Source of the DNA: Bromus sterilis
Lineage: Eukaryota > Streptophyta > Magnoliopsida > Poales > Poaceae
NCBI GenBank assembly: GCA_950022295.1
Contig: OX465600.1
Span: 8,308,001-8,372,000, forward strand
Length of the DNA: 64,000 bases
Reading direction: 5' to 3'
The position numbers were made by a program, and so were the translations under genes. The notes beneath the pieces are model-generated. The model had not been told where the DNA came from. It saw only the letters and a program-made list of their open reading frames with translations, and did not search any database. Within the stretch, counting starts at the first letter, position 1; each line of letters begins with the position of its first letter. Shown one piece after another: positions 33,577-45,069 of the stretch.

Positions 33577-34569
33577 AGACGCTCACAGCGGGGGTGGCGC
33601 CGGCGAGGTCGTCGATGTCGTCAGGGTCGTTGATTGAAAAAAAAACAAAAAAAGTATAGCAATTTCATTATAGGACGTCAACGGAAATAGTACAGGATAC
33701 AGATGAATTTCTCCGTTTACGGCCTTTAGTGAACTTGTTATGCTACGATAAGTCCACGCGGACCTGTGCTTATAAACAGGTCTAACTCCACTTCGGTTAG
33801 CGAGGAGGTACTAATTTCCTGGTCTAACGATCCCGGTTGGTAGCACCAACCGGGACCAAAGACTCAACGGTCCCGGTTGGTGCTACCAACCGGGATCGAT
33901 GACCCTGGTGCGACGTGGCAGCACCAGGCCCCTCCCCGCCCAGGCCAACGGTCCCGGTTGGTGCTACCAACCGGGATCGATGGCCCTTGCTATAATACCC
34001 CGCAACCTCTTCTTCCTCCCCCAACTCCACCAAATCCCCCAACCTCTTCTTCCCGCGCGGAATTCGCCGTCGACGCCGGCAGGCTACCCGCCGATTCGAC
34101 GCCTTCGTCTTCCCCGCGCGCGTGGCCGCTGCTCCGCGTCGCCGCCGCCGGCCACCCTCTGCTCCGCTGCGGCGCCCCGAGACGACAGCTTCATCGTCTT
34201 CAACCTCGGGCCGCCGAGGTCGCTGGCCAAATTCACCGCCTCCACGCCTCCTCCGAGCTCGCCGTCACCGCCGTTGGACCCTTGGTGAGCTACCCCTCGA
34301 ATCACTCAATTTGGTCACGTATCGTGGCGTGGCATTTGAACCGTACGTCCGCCGCCGCCATTGATGACCTGGAGCTCGCCTCCGTCCAGCTCGGCCGCGG
34401 AAACTACTACAATCAACGCGGGGCAGTGGCAGCTTTCCATCGAGCCCAACCGCGCCTCAAACGGCCGCTGGAACTGGCCGGAACATCGACCTCGCCGTCG
34501 TCCAGTACGTCGCCGGCGTGCCCGCGAGGTTAAGCCGAGGCTAACCTCACCGACTGGTGGGCCCCGGTG

Positions 34570-35875
34570 CTTAATCCGGCTATTAAGCCCCTAACCCCCA
34601 CTAATGGCCCACTGACAGGTTTATTAGCTGTGTCACTGACCAGTGGGACCCACTGGTCAGTTAATTAAAAATGATTATTAATTCATTTAATAATAAATAA
34701 AAGAATTAATAAATAAAAATTGATTTAATTGATTTTAAAATGTAATAAACTTGTTTAATTAATATCTTTTAATCCGTAACCCGAATTAAAATAATTTATA
34801 CATGAAAGTTGCTTAGAAAAATTCAATGAATCCAAATACGGTATCCGTATGTATACCACACCCCCCTAACATACCGAACATTGAACCGCCCCCCTCCGGA
34901 CCGCCAGTCCGATGAATTGTCCGGTACTGCTACAGTACCCGGATCAATTTATTTCGAACACGAAAGTTGTTCGGAATAGGTCAACTCACCCGGATACATG
35001 ACCCACACGTGTGTCGGATGTCCACGACACCTCCGGCATCACCCCCCCCTCCGGACACCTGTCCGGTAATCACCCGGAGCCGGTAATCCATCCCCGGATG
35101 AATTTCCGCTCCGAGCTTATTGCATTGTACCACGTTAGAGTAACGTTTACAATTCATCTGTCTTGTCTTGCATTGATTGCTATTGCTTGTTGTGTATTTA
35201 CTGTTTCTCCCCCCTTTAATCTCCGGTAGACTCTGCGCTTTGCTAGTCATAGGTTAGCTAGCGGGCCGTGATCACTTTGGGAGTGATCGTGGAACTATAT
35301 ATATAAACTGTACAGGTACGTTCATTGCAGACACCGTCATCGGTCCCCCCTAACACGGATCTGCCGAGTCACCTCAAGTGTGAGATATCGAGGAGAAATC
35401 CTCGGGGCTCCACTTGATGTCGACTCCGTAGCTCCGCCTTAGGGCCCAGAGACACGGATGTCCTAACAGGTAAGAAGTCGGGTGACCCAACGGTGCCCGC
35501 GCAGAGTATCTTAGCGGAACGACGGGTCAGGTGTATTCCACCGGTGTGCGGCGGGCCTGGTACTGTTCGTGGCCCAGGAGCAGGAGTACCCCAGCGGAGC
35601 TTACTACGACGTCGAGTACCCGACTAACCAGGAGTAGTTTCGGTGGTTCCCAGGCGAGGTCGCCATTAGCGCCGAGCTTATTGCATCGTTTTACGTTAGA
35701 TCACCGATTGCATTTCATTTGTCATGCCTTGTATTGTTTGCTATGATTGCCGTGTATTTACTGTTTCTCCCCCCCCCCCTTTAATCTCCGGTAGACTCTG
35801 CTGCTACCGTTGACTACACCGCTGCCGCCTACGATTTTCATTATAATAGCTTGCAATTCTTAATTTGCAGATACT
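34570..35875 (+). other. leader/intron region of CACTA segment 2 with LTR-like sequence and a 560-bp-spaced duplication
   Basis: No open frame of note. An AT-rich stretch (34660-34840) is followed by GC-rich sequence with a CTCCGGACACCTGTCCGGTAA palindrome-like block. A block of about 125 bp beginning GCCGAGCTTATTGCAT and ending TTAATCTCCGGTAGACTCTG occurs at 35110-35236 and again at 35670-35803. Its texture resembles a Gypsy LTR, but no target duplication could be found. Confidence 0.45.
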
Positions 35876-38800
35876 ATGGATCCAATATTTCATAGAGATG
35901 AAAATGAGGAAAACTTGCTTCACGATATGATCAACGACAATGAAGGTCAAGGTGTCACCCGCCGGTTTCTGAACGATTCCGGTGAGGGAGACGAGTCTCT
36001 CCACCGAGAAGAAGCATCGGACGGGAGACAAGTCGGCTCCGGCTCCGCCTCCGGCGGAACCTTTAATCTCGAAAACACCGGCGAGGTTGATTAAAATGTT
36101 GTTAATTAAAATGCAGTTGTATATGTACATGCATATATTAACACTCTTTCTTCTTTTAGCCCTCCGGATCCGGATCCGTCCATTCCTCCGCAAGACGGGA
36201 ACGAGGCCCAACCAAAAAGTTGGCTGACAATGTGAGGTATAGGATCGAAGAGGTCGGTCCGGACGGTGAACCGTTAGCTCCGGATGATGTCAAGAAAAAA
36301 TTTGTGAAGGCATGCGGAACTCTTGTGAGGGACAACATCCGGATCACCATTCGAGAATGGATGCAGCTAAAGGACCCTACAGTCTCGTTTGTGTGCGACA
36401 CCATGAAAGACAGGCTTTGGAACATGCTCATGCATAATTTTCTCCTGCGGATGCCAGAGGTGGATAATCCAGCTCAGGAGGCGGCAGCTAGACTGGAGCT
36501 AGAGGCTAGAGTCAAGAAGTTTGCTCTCAGCAAGATGGCCGAGCAATTCAAGAATTGGAAGAAAAACTTGTACCTAAAATTTGTCAAGTTAGACAAGACT
36601 CCGGATTTCGAACACGGCTATGGTAAGATAAGAGAGCAGTGGGATGATTTTGTGGCGTACAAGAAATCGGAGCACGCGCAGCAAAGGTCTGAAATAAATC
36701 AGACGAATGCCGCTAAGAAGATTTACCACCATAAAATGGGGCCTGCTGGCTACGCCGGTTGCATGCCTAGGTGGGAGGCAATTGAGGCCAAGTATTTTGA
36801 TGCCGGGATCACTCCAGAGCCTACAACATGGAACGAACGGACAAGAAACTGGTTTTACGGCCATGGGGGCACGTTGGACCAAGATGGGAAGGCAATATAT
36901 AACCAGTCACACATAGATGATCCCCTGCTGCCCATCGATGATATTAGAGATGCAGTACGTGATATTGAAGAGGGACGGTTCATTCCCGATAGAGAGGACG
37001 ACGAGCTCACACGCGCCCTAAAAAATAGAGAACACCCAGGACGAGCACGAGGCACGCCAGGCTCCAAGTATTGGAAACTTGCCTTCCCTTCGGAAAGCAA
37101 GAAATATCCAGATAAAAGCCATCAAAGGAGGAAGGAAAGGGAGGCAGCTGAGAAAGAGGCGGCTGAGAGAGAGAAAGTGGAGAATGAGGCTGAGAAAACG
37201 GCCACCAAAGAGCGGCTGCGTAATGTAGAAGAAGGCTTAAAGCGGGCGGAGGAGCTGATTGACAGACTTAGCCAGCAAAGTGGCGGCCAACCTCAACAGC
37301 TCTTGTTAGAAACTGGATTCGATGCTACCGGCGCCCCATCGAATCGGAAAAGCTCCCAAGCTTCCACGCAGCTGCAGCAGGATGATGATGATGCACCTAC
37401 AACGGCTACTCCTAAACGCTACCCAGTGGATTATATCACGGAGAGCACACGTTGTGAGCTTAAGGTGCAAGTGATGAACTTAAAGGTGACGGTGGCGGTC
37501 GGCATGGCCCTATCAATCCCGGAGAAACCAACTTATCATTGCAACCCGACTCCAGAAGGGTACGCTGTCGTCATGGTGGATGATGTGATGGATGATTATG
37601 AGGAGCTGAAGCTGGACCACCCTGCAGGTGAAGATGGGGAGCTGAAAGAACTAGGAGAAGCAAAAAAGGGGAGTGTTCTATGGCGAAAGGAGCACATCGT
37701 GCTTCCAGATTATGTGCCGCCAAGGTCACCCACTCTTCAGAAGAGCAATCCACCTTCGCCGCCACGTGACCATTCTTCACCGCAACCATCGCCTTCACCG
37801 CCTCACCACTCTCCGGCTCAGCCGTCTCCACCGTCGCCTCAGGCATCTCCACCGTCGCCTCAGGCGGCTCCATCTCCTGAGCCTCAGAGCCAGAAGCGGA
37901 AGCGTACCTATACTAGTAGGGGCAACAAGAAATCACCGAAACGTAAGCGATCACCCCTCCCAAAAGTTCCTCATCAGAATATGAAGAAGCTACTCGGAGA
38001 GATGACACCTGAGGAACTGGACGTGTCCGTAAAAATGTCTTATGAAAATTGGAAGATTGATGTGGCCAACAAGAAGAAGCCGATAGAGCCATTGTTCCCG
38101 CGCACCCCAAAAGATCACGCCGCGTGCGCGAAACTGAAGAAGAAGCTTCACAACCCCATACCGCTCACATCAGACTATGAACGCTCTATTACAAAGTCGG
38201 CTGAGGCAAAAGAGCGGAGCGTCGGAAAAGAGATTGCCCAGCTCGGACTACAGAAAGAACAATCGATCGAACCGCTCGAAGTGCACACTTGGCCGCGCCC
38301 CCAGCAGCATCAGGTCGATGCGTATGATCCAAACAAAGATCCGGAGTTTATAAGACAATACGGAGCAAAATCCCAGGCAGTAGGATTGTCTATTACTGTT
38401 TACCTGAGCCGTCTGGATGAGTTCGGGAACGACGAGGAATTTGTACCGGCATACCAATACCAACACGGGTATCCTCTCGTCAAACCCGAGTTAGTCAAGG
38501 ATCTACCAACAAAGATGCGAAAATTGCATGACTGGTACATGGAAAATTCTGCTAAATCCGAAAACTGGATCTACGCTAAATTTCAGAACGAGCATTACGG
38601 GCATGGACAAGGCTTCGATCTGATTGAATTCTCAGAATTATTTTAGTTTTACAATAGAGACGCCATCGACAAATCTATCGCCAGTGCATATTGTCTGTAA
38701 GTACCATTAATTTCAGTGATCAAGCCTTTCTAGCTCAGTTCATTCGTTTCATGTACAATCTTACACTCATCACTAAACTAATTATATATGCAGAATGAAG

Positions 38801-39224
38801 ATTCTCGAATGCAAGAAAGGACAAATCTATGACATTGGGTTCGTTGACTGCCAGTTCGTTCATGAAAGAACTCTCAAAGAGAAGCCCAACCAGACAGAGA
38901 ACAACTTGTTGCAATCGTTGACGTATTTCGGCACAAGAAGGGAAATACTATTTCCTTACAACTTCGAGTGAGTGTTACTGTCTCGCACACATTCTATTTT
39001 GCTTGCTCGGTGTTAAGCGTATAATTGACTCTTTATGCGTGTGCAGCTTCCATTTTATTCTGTTGATCATTGTTCCGGACGAAGGAGTAGTAAAAGTCAT
39101 GGACCCGGGACGCAGATCTATGAAATCATGGGAGGACATGCAAGCATGCCTCCAGAGGGTTTGGAAACGGTTCACCGCCAAAACACCAGGTCTTCCGGCA
39201 AAGCTTACATTTGAATCACTGAAT
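35876..39224 (+). pseudogene. CACTA TNP1 (Ptta/En/Spm-type) protein spliced to a Ulp1-like protease domain, decayed
   Basis: The exon model is 35876-36085 (70 residues, acidic), 36160-38696, 38794-38967 and 39047-39224, with GT-AG introns and matching phases 0, 2, 2. Exon 2 has the plant-transposase motif block (GPTKKLADNVRY, VRDNIRITIREW, ALSKMAEQFKNWKKNLY, RSEINQTNAAKKIYHHKMGP), a Lys/Glu coiled coil near 37130-37270, a Pro/Ser-rich linker with PSPP-type repeats near 37730-37890 and a basic stretch (QKRKRTY, KSPKRKRSP) that could be a nuclear signal. A TAG at 38644-38646 interrupts exon 2, yet the frame stays open beyond it (FYNRDAIDKSI) to the donor. The last two exons encode the start of a C48 cysteine protease with the catalytic His (FHFILLIIVPDEG) and Asp (KVMDPGRR). 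The exon with the catalytic Cys is missing. It is non-functional. Confidence 0.82.
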
Positions 39225-39244
39225 GTAAGTACTACGGGTAAAGG

Positions 39245-39364
39245 AATTACTTCATGGAGGCAGAGCTGTTTTACAGTGATTGGAGAGTTACCACGGGTAA
39301 TTTCATGTAAGTTACATGAAATTACCCGTGGTAACTCAAGAAGCTCTGCCTCCATGAAGTAATT
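39245..39364. repeat. 120-bp near-perfect fold-back
   Basis: The outer arms AATTACTTCATGGAGGCAGAG and CTCTGCCTCCATGAAGTAATT are exact complements over 23 bp. The inner arms GTTACCACGGGTAATTTCAT and ATGAAATTACCCGTGGTAAC extend to a perfect 24-bp match around one central G (39311). Only an asymmetric internal loop (19 versus 6 bases) breaks the hairpin. It begins 20 bp after the last Ulp1 exon, exactly where transposon homology ends. Confidence 0.92.
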
Positions 39365-39599
39365 ATGACTTAGCTTTCTTATTGTCTTCTTTCTTATTGT
39401 AAGTGCCATTGTAGCCTACCTGAAAGGATCTACCATACTCACTGTAGGTCAGAATATAATGTTCTTCAATACTCACTGTAAGTCCAACTACTTGAAGCGG
39501 TGGAGATGTGCGTTGACCGCGATCAGTAACGTGGAGTTTTGGTGGTGGCAACGGGCTATACCACGGCGGACGGATGTCCGCAGGCTCACGTGGCAATGT
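39365..39599. other. gene-free junction stretch
   Basis: It joins the fold-back to copy D of the MTK-upstream-like unit. The phrase ATACTCACTGTA occurs twice (about 39435 and 39470). I see no gene. Confidence 0.4.
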
Positions 39600-41611
39600 T
39601 AGAAATGGTATAGCGAAAGAGTCAATCCCTCCATATAGGTGGAGATGAGTTGTTTTATGGTTATCATCAATATTTTATTGAAAAATAAAAGGCATTGAAG
39701 CTGATTTTTTGACCCAACTCCCTTGATACAAAAAACTTACTGTAAAGAGAAGAGTCGTTGGAGATGATCCATGCCTTCCCTTCACTAGGGAATCAAGAGA
39801 ACAAACCATACCATAATTCAGGTTGACCAGTGCTTTGGTCTACACAGAAATTGTGTACCCGAATTTTATTGGAGGAATCCCATATATTTTTTGAAAGTTT
39901 AATTAATTTCAATGTATTTCTCTTCCTTCCCTCTAATAATGAAACATGCATGATCTCAAATCTCTTTCTTTTGCTTAGTTTGCAAATCCTCATAAGGAAA
40001 CCGAAGAAAAAAGAAACTTTCGTTGTGGACAGTATCCTCATCAGGAATTATATTGCTTCGTGTTTAGACAGGGTTGGATGGGATACATTGGACAAGATGA
40101 TGTATGTTTTACAACGATATCCTCCAAATAAAAAATAACTTGTTGTTACATAAACTACAAGAAATTGACAGAGAATCGACGGAATCTCTTGGCATTTAGA
40201 CAACACAAATCCTATGATTCCCAATGACTCGCTTCTATCCTCTACATTGTTGACCTTTAGGATATCATGGTATTTTGTCAAAGAGAGACAATCATCCAAG
40301 TCTCCTAGAGAGGCACCAATGATGCAACACAAGAATGAGCTTGGGTGGTACATGCACCGATAAACAAAAAGAATGAGATGTCTTCGTATTATTTGTTTAC
40401 CTCCAATATCTCAGAGCTCATAAGTACTTTGAACGGAAAAGAAGAGAAATGTAGGCCTAGCACAATACATTGACGAGACTGCCACTCTTGATCTACATAT
40501 TGTTTTGTTTCCAGGCAAGTTCATGAAAGAATGCATATATATTGGATAGGGATGTCATTTTAAAAGTGTGATCTTGCATGTGACTTTGACATCCATTCAT
40601 GTGCTATGTTCTTTTGGTCACATCAAAGAACTGTGAATAAAAACTACAATGAAAAGCTAATAATGTTATATATGCTTGGCGTTAGTTGTGGTGGAGCAGA
40701 AAAGCATGGGTCAAATGTGTGACAAAAACCCGTAAAGTTATAGAACCCTAACTGATTACAGTTTCATGCCCGTTTTTTATTGTCCTTGTTTTCTCTAATG
40801 AATGAAGATGAACATACCAAGGTTCCTTGCTCTCTAATTTGCAATGTTCACCCTAGAAGTTTCTTTGGCCCAAAGTTTTAACTACAGTGGTATAAGGATA
40901 ATAGGATGATGATACAAGATATAAGAGGGTGTTGATATACATGGTAGGTTTAAATATCATTTGTATATGACCCGGTTTAGCCGTTGATACTGCAAGAACG
41001 TATCCTGTGAAACGGGCTGATTGGTGCACCGGGTGCTCCAGCAGGTTATGGTCCGTTGGATTTGAAAGCAAGGGACAGGATCCATCCACAAGTGGAGCTT
41101 CTGGTACATTTGCAAAACAGCATTTCAAATATAGCTAAATAGATCAAATGGACCTCCCACACCCAGTTTGTCTACCTTCCTTTTCCTCTTTTATGTACCA
41201 CTGCTCAGGTCGCCGGTTGATCTAGCTGAACTGAAAGATTGTTTATCCTTGTTGTTTATTATACTGTAACTTCTTGCATTCAACATCATAAGGAATGGTT
41301 TCCATGTGTTACAGAGGAAGTGAAAATCTCTTATTCCATATCTTGTTTTACTAGCCAAATTTTCTTGTAAGTGACCAAATTATGCTTCTGAAGGAATACA
41401 ATTTGTGAATAAAGCAATAGTGTCTTCCAGAAATCATGATATGCGTTTCATCGCTCTTGTGAGTCATTTCCTTGAAGTTTGTTATGGACCTTTTTCTAGG
41501 ACGTCCAGATCTCACTCGGAAATAAAATGAGATTGTGTCTCACACGGAAAATAAAATGAGAGTACTACTGGATGCTACGACAATGGCAAAGTACAAATCT
41601 GAAATATTGTA

Positions 41612-41704
41612 CTCCCTCCGATTCATATTAATTGACGCACACTTATTACAACTCTAGTACAAAGTTATACTAAGTGTGTGTCAATTAATTTGGATCGGAG
41701 GGAG
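41612..41704. mobile_element. Stowaway-type MITE inside the Mutator-like element
   Basis: The ends are CTCCCTCCGATTCATATTAA and its counterpart TTAATTTGGATCGGAGGGAG, with TA at 41610-41611 and 41705-41706. Its length is 93 bp. Directly after it lies a 21-bp tandem repeat (CAAATTTAGGCCTTGAAAGT, twice, 41744-41785). Confidence 0.9.
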
Positions 41705-42132
41705 TACAACCTTATTTGAAAAAGATGCAATGCAGTGCAAACCAAATTTAGGCCTTGAAAGTACCAAATTTAGGCCTTGAAAGTGCAACAGAATTTGTTG
41801 CAGTAAGTTCATTTGTACCTCGAAGTTGTTAATTCTAGTGTTAGATGATTTTGACAAAAAAAAGGTATGTGATGTATCCTTCAATCAGTTGTAATGATTC
41901 AAGGTTTATACGTACTATAAATTGTTTTAGAAAAGCAGATTTATAAATAAAAGCCGTGAGGATCTCGCTGGACACAATATTTGAGCTGGTTCCATGTAAA
42001 AACTGCAAAACCTTTACATATGAGAATATCACAAGCATTTCATACTACAAAATCACATAAACTGTACAAAATCTGCCCATCTGAACCACAAAAGCCACAT
42101 AGTACGTGATTTATTTATTCCCAATCTAGGCG

Positions 42133-42551
42133 CTACACTTTGAGGAGATTGTTGTGACCCCAGCCATGCATATCCTCAACCGCGAATGCACTAGAAAAAC
42201 ATGAGTTAATGCTCAATTGCATCAAACCTGCACAAAAAATGAAATCAACAGCAACTGGTTGTAAGTACAAGTTCTATTTAAGCTTGTTGCCTTCATTTAT
42301 ATTTATTCTAACTCTTGTCAATTGGTATCAAATTTACCATAAAAGATGCAGCTAATAAAAGTATATGGTGCTAACACTAATTTCATTTTCAATCAGAAAA
42401 ATGTATCTTTTCCATCTTATAATCCTTTTGATCCGACTTTCCATGAAAAAACGTTTTAAAGTTTGGATGACTCACAAGCAGCATAGAACAACTATGTTAC
42501 CTTCAGTCTTCAGAGCATTAGAACAATGTGGATTGCAGCCAAAACAAAAAT
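42133..42551 (-). pseudogene. captured gene fragment, two terminal exons
   Basis: On the minus strand an exon at 42551-42501 (acceptor CCAG, donor GTAACA) reads FCFGCNPHCSNALKTE. It joins in phase 1 to an exon at 42227-42133 (acceptor TTTTTTGTGCAG) that ends in DMHGWGHNNLLKV and a TAG stop. Both acceptors, the donor and the frame agree, which is unlikely by chance. The Cys pattern C-x2-C-x3-C suggests a small metal-binding or disulfide segment. I do not recognise the parent gene. The upstream exons are not identified, and the fragment has no visible promoter of its own. Confidence 0.5.
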
Positions 42552-43724
42552 CTGGAACATGAAAATTAGTGAGGGTTTCCTCAGTTGGACATAAAAAAGT
42601 AAACATTTAAAATCAATAGGGTGAATCACAATAGATGTCTAGCAAATAATATACTGTCGAACTGTACCACAATTGCCAGGTACTAATTTGTTCATATGCA
42701 AGAACAGTCATGTGAAAAAATAGGTTATAATCATGAAAGATCGTAAAAGAGAGCACGTCGTTTGTCTATTTTCAGATCTTACTGCTCTTGCCGAGGATAA
42801 ACTAATCGCACATCATACAGAGTCGTTTCACATAATTTTTGTATTCTCCATAAGTTTTCTTTTGAATCAATTCCCCATAAGGTTGATTTTAAGGGGATTC
42901 GTGAAAATTATGCCTAAATTGATAGAACAAAAATTACAGTATTACTCAAAGATATGGAAAGAAGAAATCATACCTTTTCATCTTTGAACCACATCAAACT
43001 GTGAACTCATGTGCCGCTACAGATCCGGCGTCGACCAACCATCATTATCAATACTTCGACATGTACAGCCACTTCAGAGGAATTTGATGGGCGCTTAAGA
43101 TTCTTGGCGGAGACGCCTATGTATAAGAGAGGAACGGGATGAGGATCCATGCCTACGTACAGGAGAGTGAGATGAAGAAAATAGATGATGGGCGATTTGT
43201 TAAGCCTAGCTCCATGATTGTACGACGGCACAGAAAAACTGGGGAGAAGATGATGGATACAGAATTCAACTGCACTTTAAGGTTTATTTTGCAAATGTAC
43301 CATCAACCTCTCTCGTAACTGCATCATGTCCCTTGCTTTCAAATCCAATGGACCATAATCTGCTGGTGCACCCAGCCCGTTTCACGGGATACGTTCTCTT
43401 GATTCTGCATTTCATCCAGTATTGTGGTCATATCAGCCCCAACATCATCCATGAAGACATATTTAAAAGAACCCTTAAATCGGCACAAATAGTCAAACCG
43501 AACTATCTTAACACAATTGACAATCCAACATGGTCTTTCGGCCCGAGTTTCCTACCATGTACCCATCACCGACGGGAAAAGTCCAAAATGTACCTTGAAT
43601 TTGTAGACAAAAGCTAATTCGAACCTGAACTTGCAATCTCGAAAATTAGCACATCAAACTTTCATATCCTGGTCCATTTTGAACCTTGACTGGAATCGTT
43701 CACCGGTTCGCTGGATATGAGGAC

Positions 43725-44545
43725 GAATCAGGCCGGCCCATAAGTGCAGTGGATCGCACGCTTTGTTTTCCTTTTTTTTGTTTTCATTTTGTTTTGTTTT
43801 CTTTATTTTTTCCTTTATATTTTTGGGCCATTTATTTTCCCAATTATAATTAAATTTTCAAAATTTTGCAATGATATATAACGAGCATCAAAAAATATTA
43901 GAACAGACAAAAGCGTTCATATATGTAAACACTATTGATTTTTTAAATTATTTACTAAAAATTTAAACCATTTGAAAATGCTGAATATATGTTGTAAAAC
44001 ACAAATAGTCTACGAAGTTCCAAAAATATTTTTTTGAAAAAAGTTACACAATTTTTGGAAAATCAAACATGTTTTGAAACATGTGAACATCTTATAACAA
44101 ATATGAACAATTTTGAAATTGCAAAAAAAAATCAATATGCAAACCGAATTTTCAGATTCCCAATGTTTTTCTGAAAATGAAGAAACATTTTTTAATTTGT
44201 GAACAAAAATATAAAATTATAACATTGTACTTTTTTAAAACTTACGGATAATTTATTATATGCGCGAGCATTTTTCAGAATTCCATAAAAATTATTATAA
44301 TTTATAAATAAAATTCTAAAAAATAATTTTTTAACAATTTTGTTGTTAAAAAAATGTTTGATATTTCAAAATATATTGTGTTGTAAAAAATGTACCTTTA
44401 AAAAAATTATTCATAAATTTATAATAGTTCTCACTTTACAAAATGTTTGGACTTTCGAAAATATTTTTTCAATTTGTTTAAATATTTTTACGTCACGATT
44501 TTGAAAATAACTTGATTCACCCATAATGGGCCGGCCTAGCCAACA
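43725..44545. mobile_element. AT-rich element bounded by inverted GGCCGGCCCAT words
   Basis: The left border is CAGGCCGGCCCATAAG (about 43730) and the right border CATAATGGGCCGGCCTAG (about 44523-44540), which are imperfect inverted repeats. Between them lies about 780 bp of very AT-rich sequence made of AAATTTTGAAAA-type words. It resembles a class of non-coding wheat elements with such ends. The superfamily is uncertain. Confidence 0.45.
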
Positions 44546-45069
44546 GCCCCGGGATTTTATCTGCAATGTCGGCAATTCCTGTTTAGGAATGCCTCTATGG
44601 TTTAAATTAGATCGGAACCAAAAAGTTTGGTGTGCGAATTTTGAAAATTAAGACCATTTTATTTAGATTTCGTATACAAGTTCAAGATTTATTTTAGACT
44701 TTTTTTCCATCACCGGCGCCATGTGCGCTCGAGCCGTTCTTTAATCTCGTTGGCACCGTTGCAAGCCTTGCAGCCGTAAACCAGCGTGAAAACATACACA
44801 CTTTTTTCCAGAGAAAAGCGGCATGAAAGCGAGTTTCGGGTTGGTGAGAAGAAGTGTCAACTCATTTCATCACAACAGCTAGTCCGGATCGGAGCACATG
44901 ATTTAGGCATGATGTCATGCATTCTCACTCGCCCACACTTGTATATTGTGGATTGTGGAATGATGTTTCCGTTGCCCGCTTGCTTTCAGCAAGTCTACAT
45001 GAGCATCTTCAAAAGCTCACAAAAAAGCTCTTCCAATGATTTTTTATTTTGGCTTTTTGATAACACATA

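Larger units (their letters stand above)
27618..33825 (+). mobile_element. CACTA (En/Spm) element 1 with transposase gene; 3' end not found
   Basis: The left terminus is CACTAGTAGACAGACCCCCC at 27618, identical to that of the element at 51616. It is followed by at least eight GGTCCCGGTT words in both orientations (27664-27850), a TATA box and the tnp2-type gene. It lies directly against the end of the MITE complex. A solo LTR interrupts it at 31557-33576. I found no right-hand CACTA terminus, so either the 3' end is deleted or the following segment at 33826 is a second, fused element. The right border given is where the next subterminal repeats begin. Confidence 0.8.
33826..39224 (+). mobile_element. 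CACTA segment 2, truncated at both ends
   Basis: It begins with three inverted pairs of the word GGTCCCGGTTGGT (33826-33977), a TATA-like CTATAATAC at about 33989 and a leader, followed by the TNP1/Ulp1 gene. No CACTA terminus is seen at the left, and the right end stops at the splice donor of a Ulp1 exon, next to a fold-back. It may be a separate element or the second gene block of element 1. The words are related to, but not identical with, those at 27664. Confidence 0.65.
40995..43400 (-). mobile_element. Mutator-like element with captured exons (Pack-MULE type)
   Basis: The terminal inverted repeats are about 130 bp: the left end AGAACGTATCCTGTGAAACG continues through GGACAGGATCC to about 41125, and the right end mirrors it from about 43265 (TGTCCCTTGCTTTCAAATCC, CCCGTTTCACGGGATACG). 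The flanking 9-bp sequences GATACTGCA (40986-40994) and GATTCTGCA (43401-43409) match at eight of nine positions, which is the Mutator target duplication length. Paralogous empty sites in copies E and F (about 47376 and 49370) read straight through this point. No transposase is visible. The interior carries two phase-compatible exons on the minus strand and a Stowaway MITE. Confidence 0.82.
39600..43620. repeat. MTK-upstream-like unit, copy D, interrupted by a Mutator-like element
   Basis: 39600-40994 and 43401-43620 are one unit once 40995-43400 is removed. It has the ordered landmarks CCCTTCACTAGGGAA, GCAAATCCTCATAAGGAAACCG, CTTGGCATTTAGACAACACAA, the box GCATATATATTGGATAGGGATG followed by GTGTGATCTTGCATGTGACTTTG, then AGAGGGTGTTGATATACATGG and ATTGTGGTCATATCAG. 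Copies E and F share these landmarks. There is no gene. Confidence 0.8.

Noticed and set aside
33877..34533. 218-codon plus-strand frame
   Set aside because: It starts inside CACTA subterminal repeats and runs through a GC-rich leader; composition is Pro/Ser/Arg with no motif.
39003..39362. 119-codon frame read through the fold-back
   Set aside because: Only the part up to 39224 is real (Ulp1 exon); the rest is intron donor and palindrome.
42733..42987. 84-codon plus-strand frame inside the Mutator-like element
   Set aside because: Low-complexity hydrophobic sequence without splice sites or similarity; opposite in strand to the supported captured exons.
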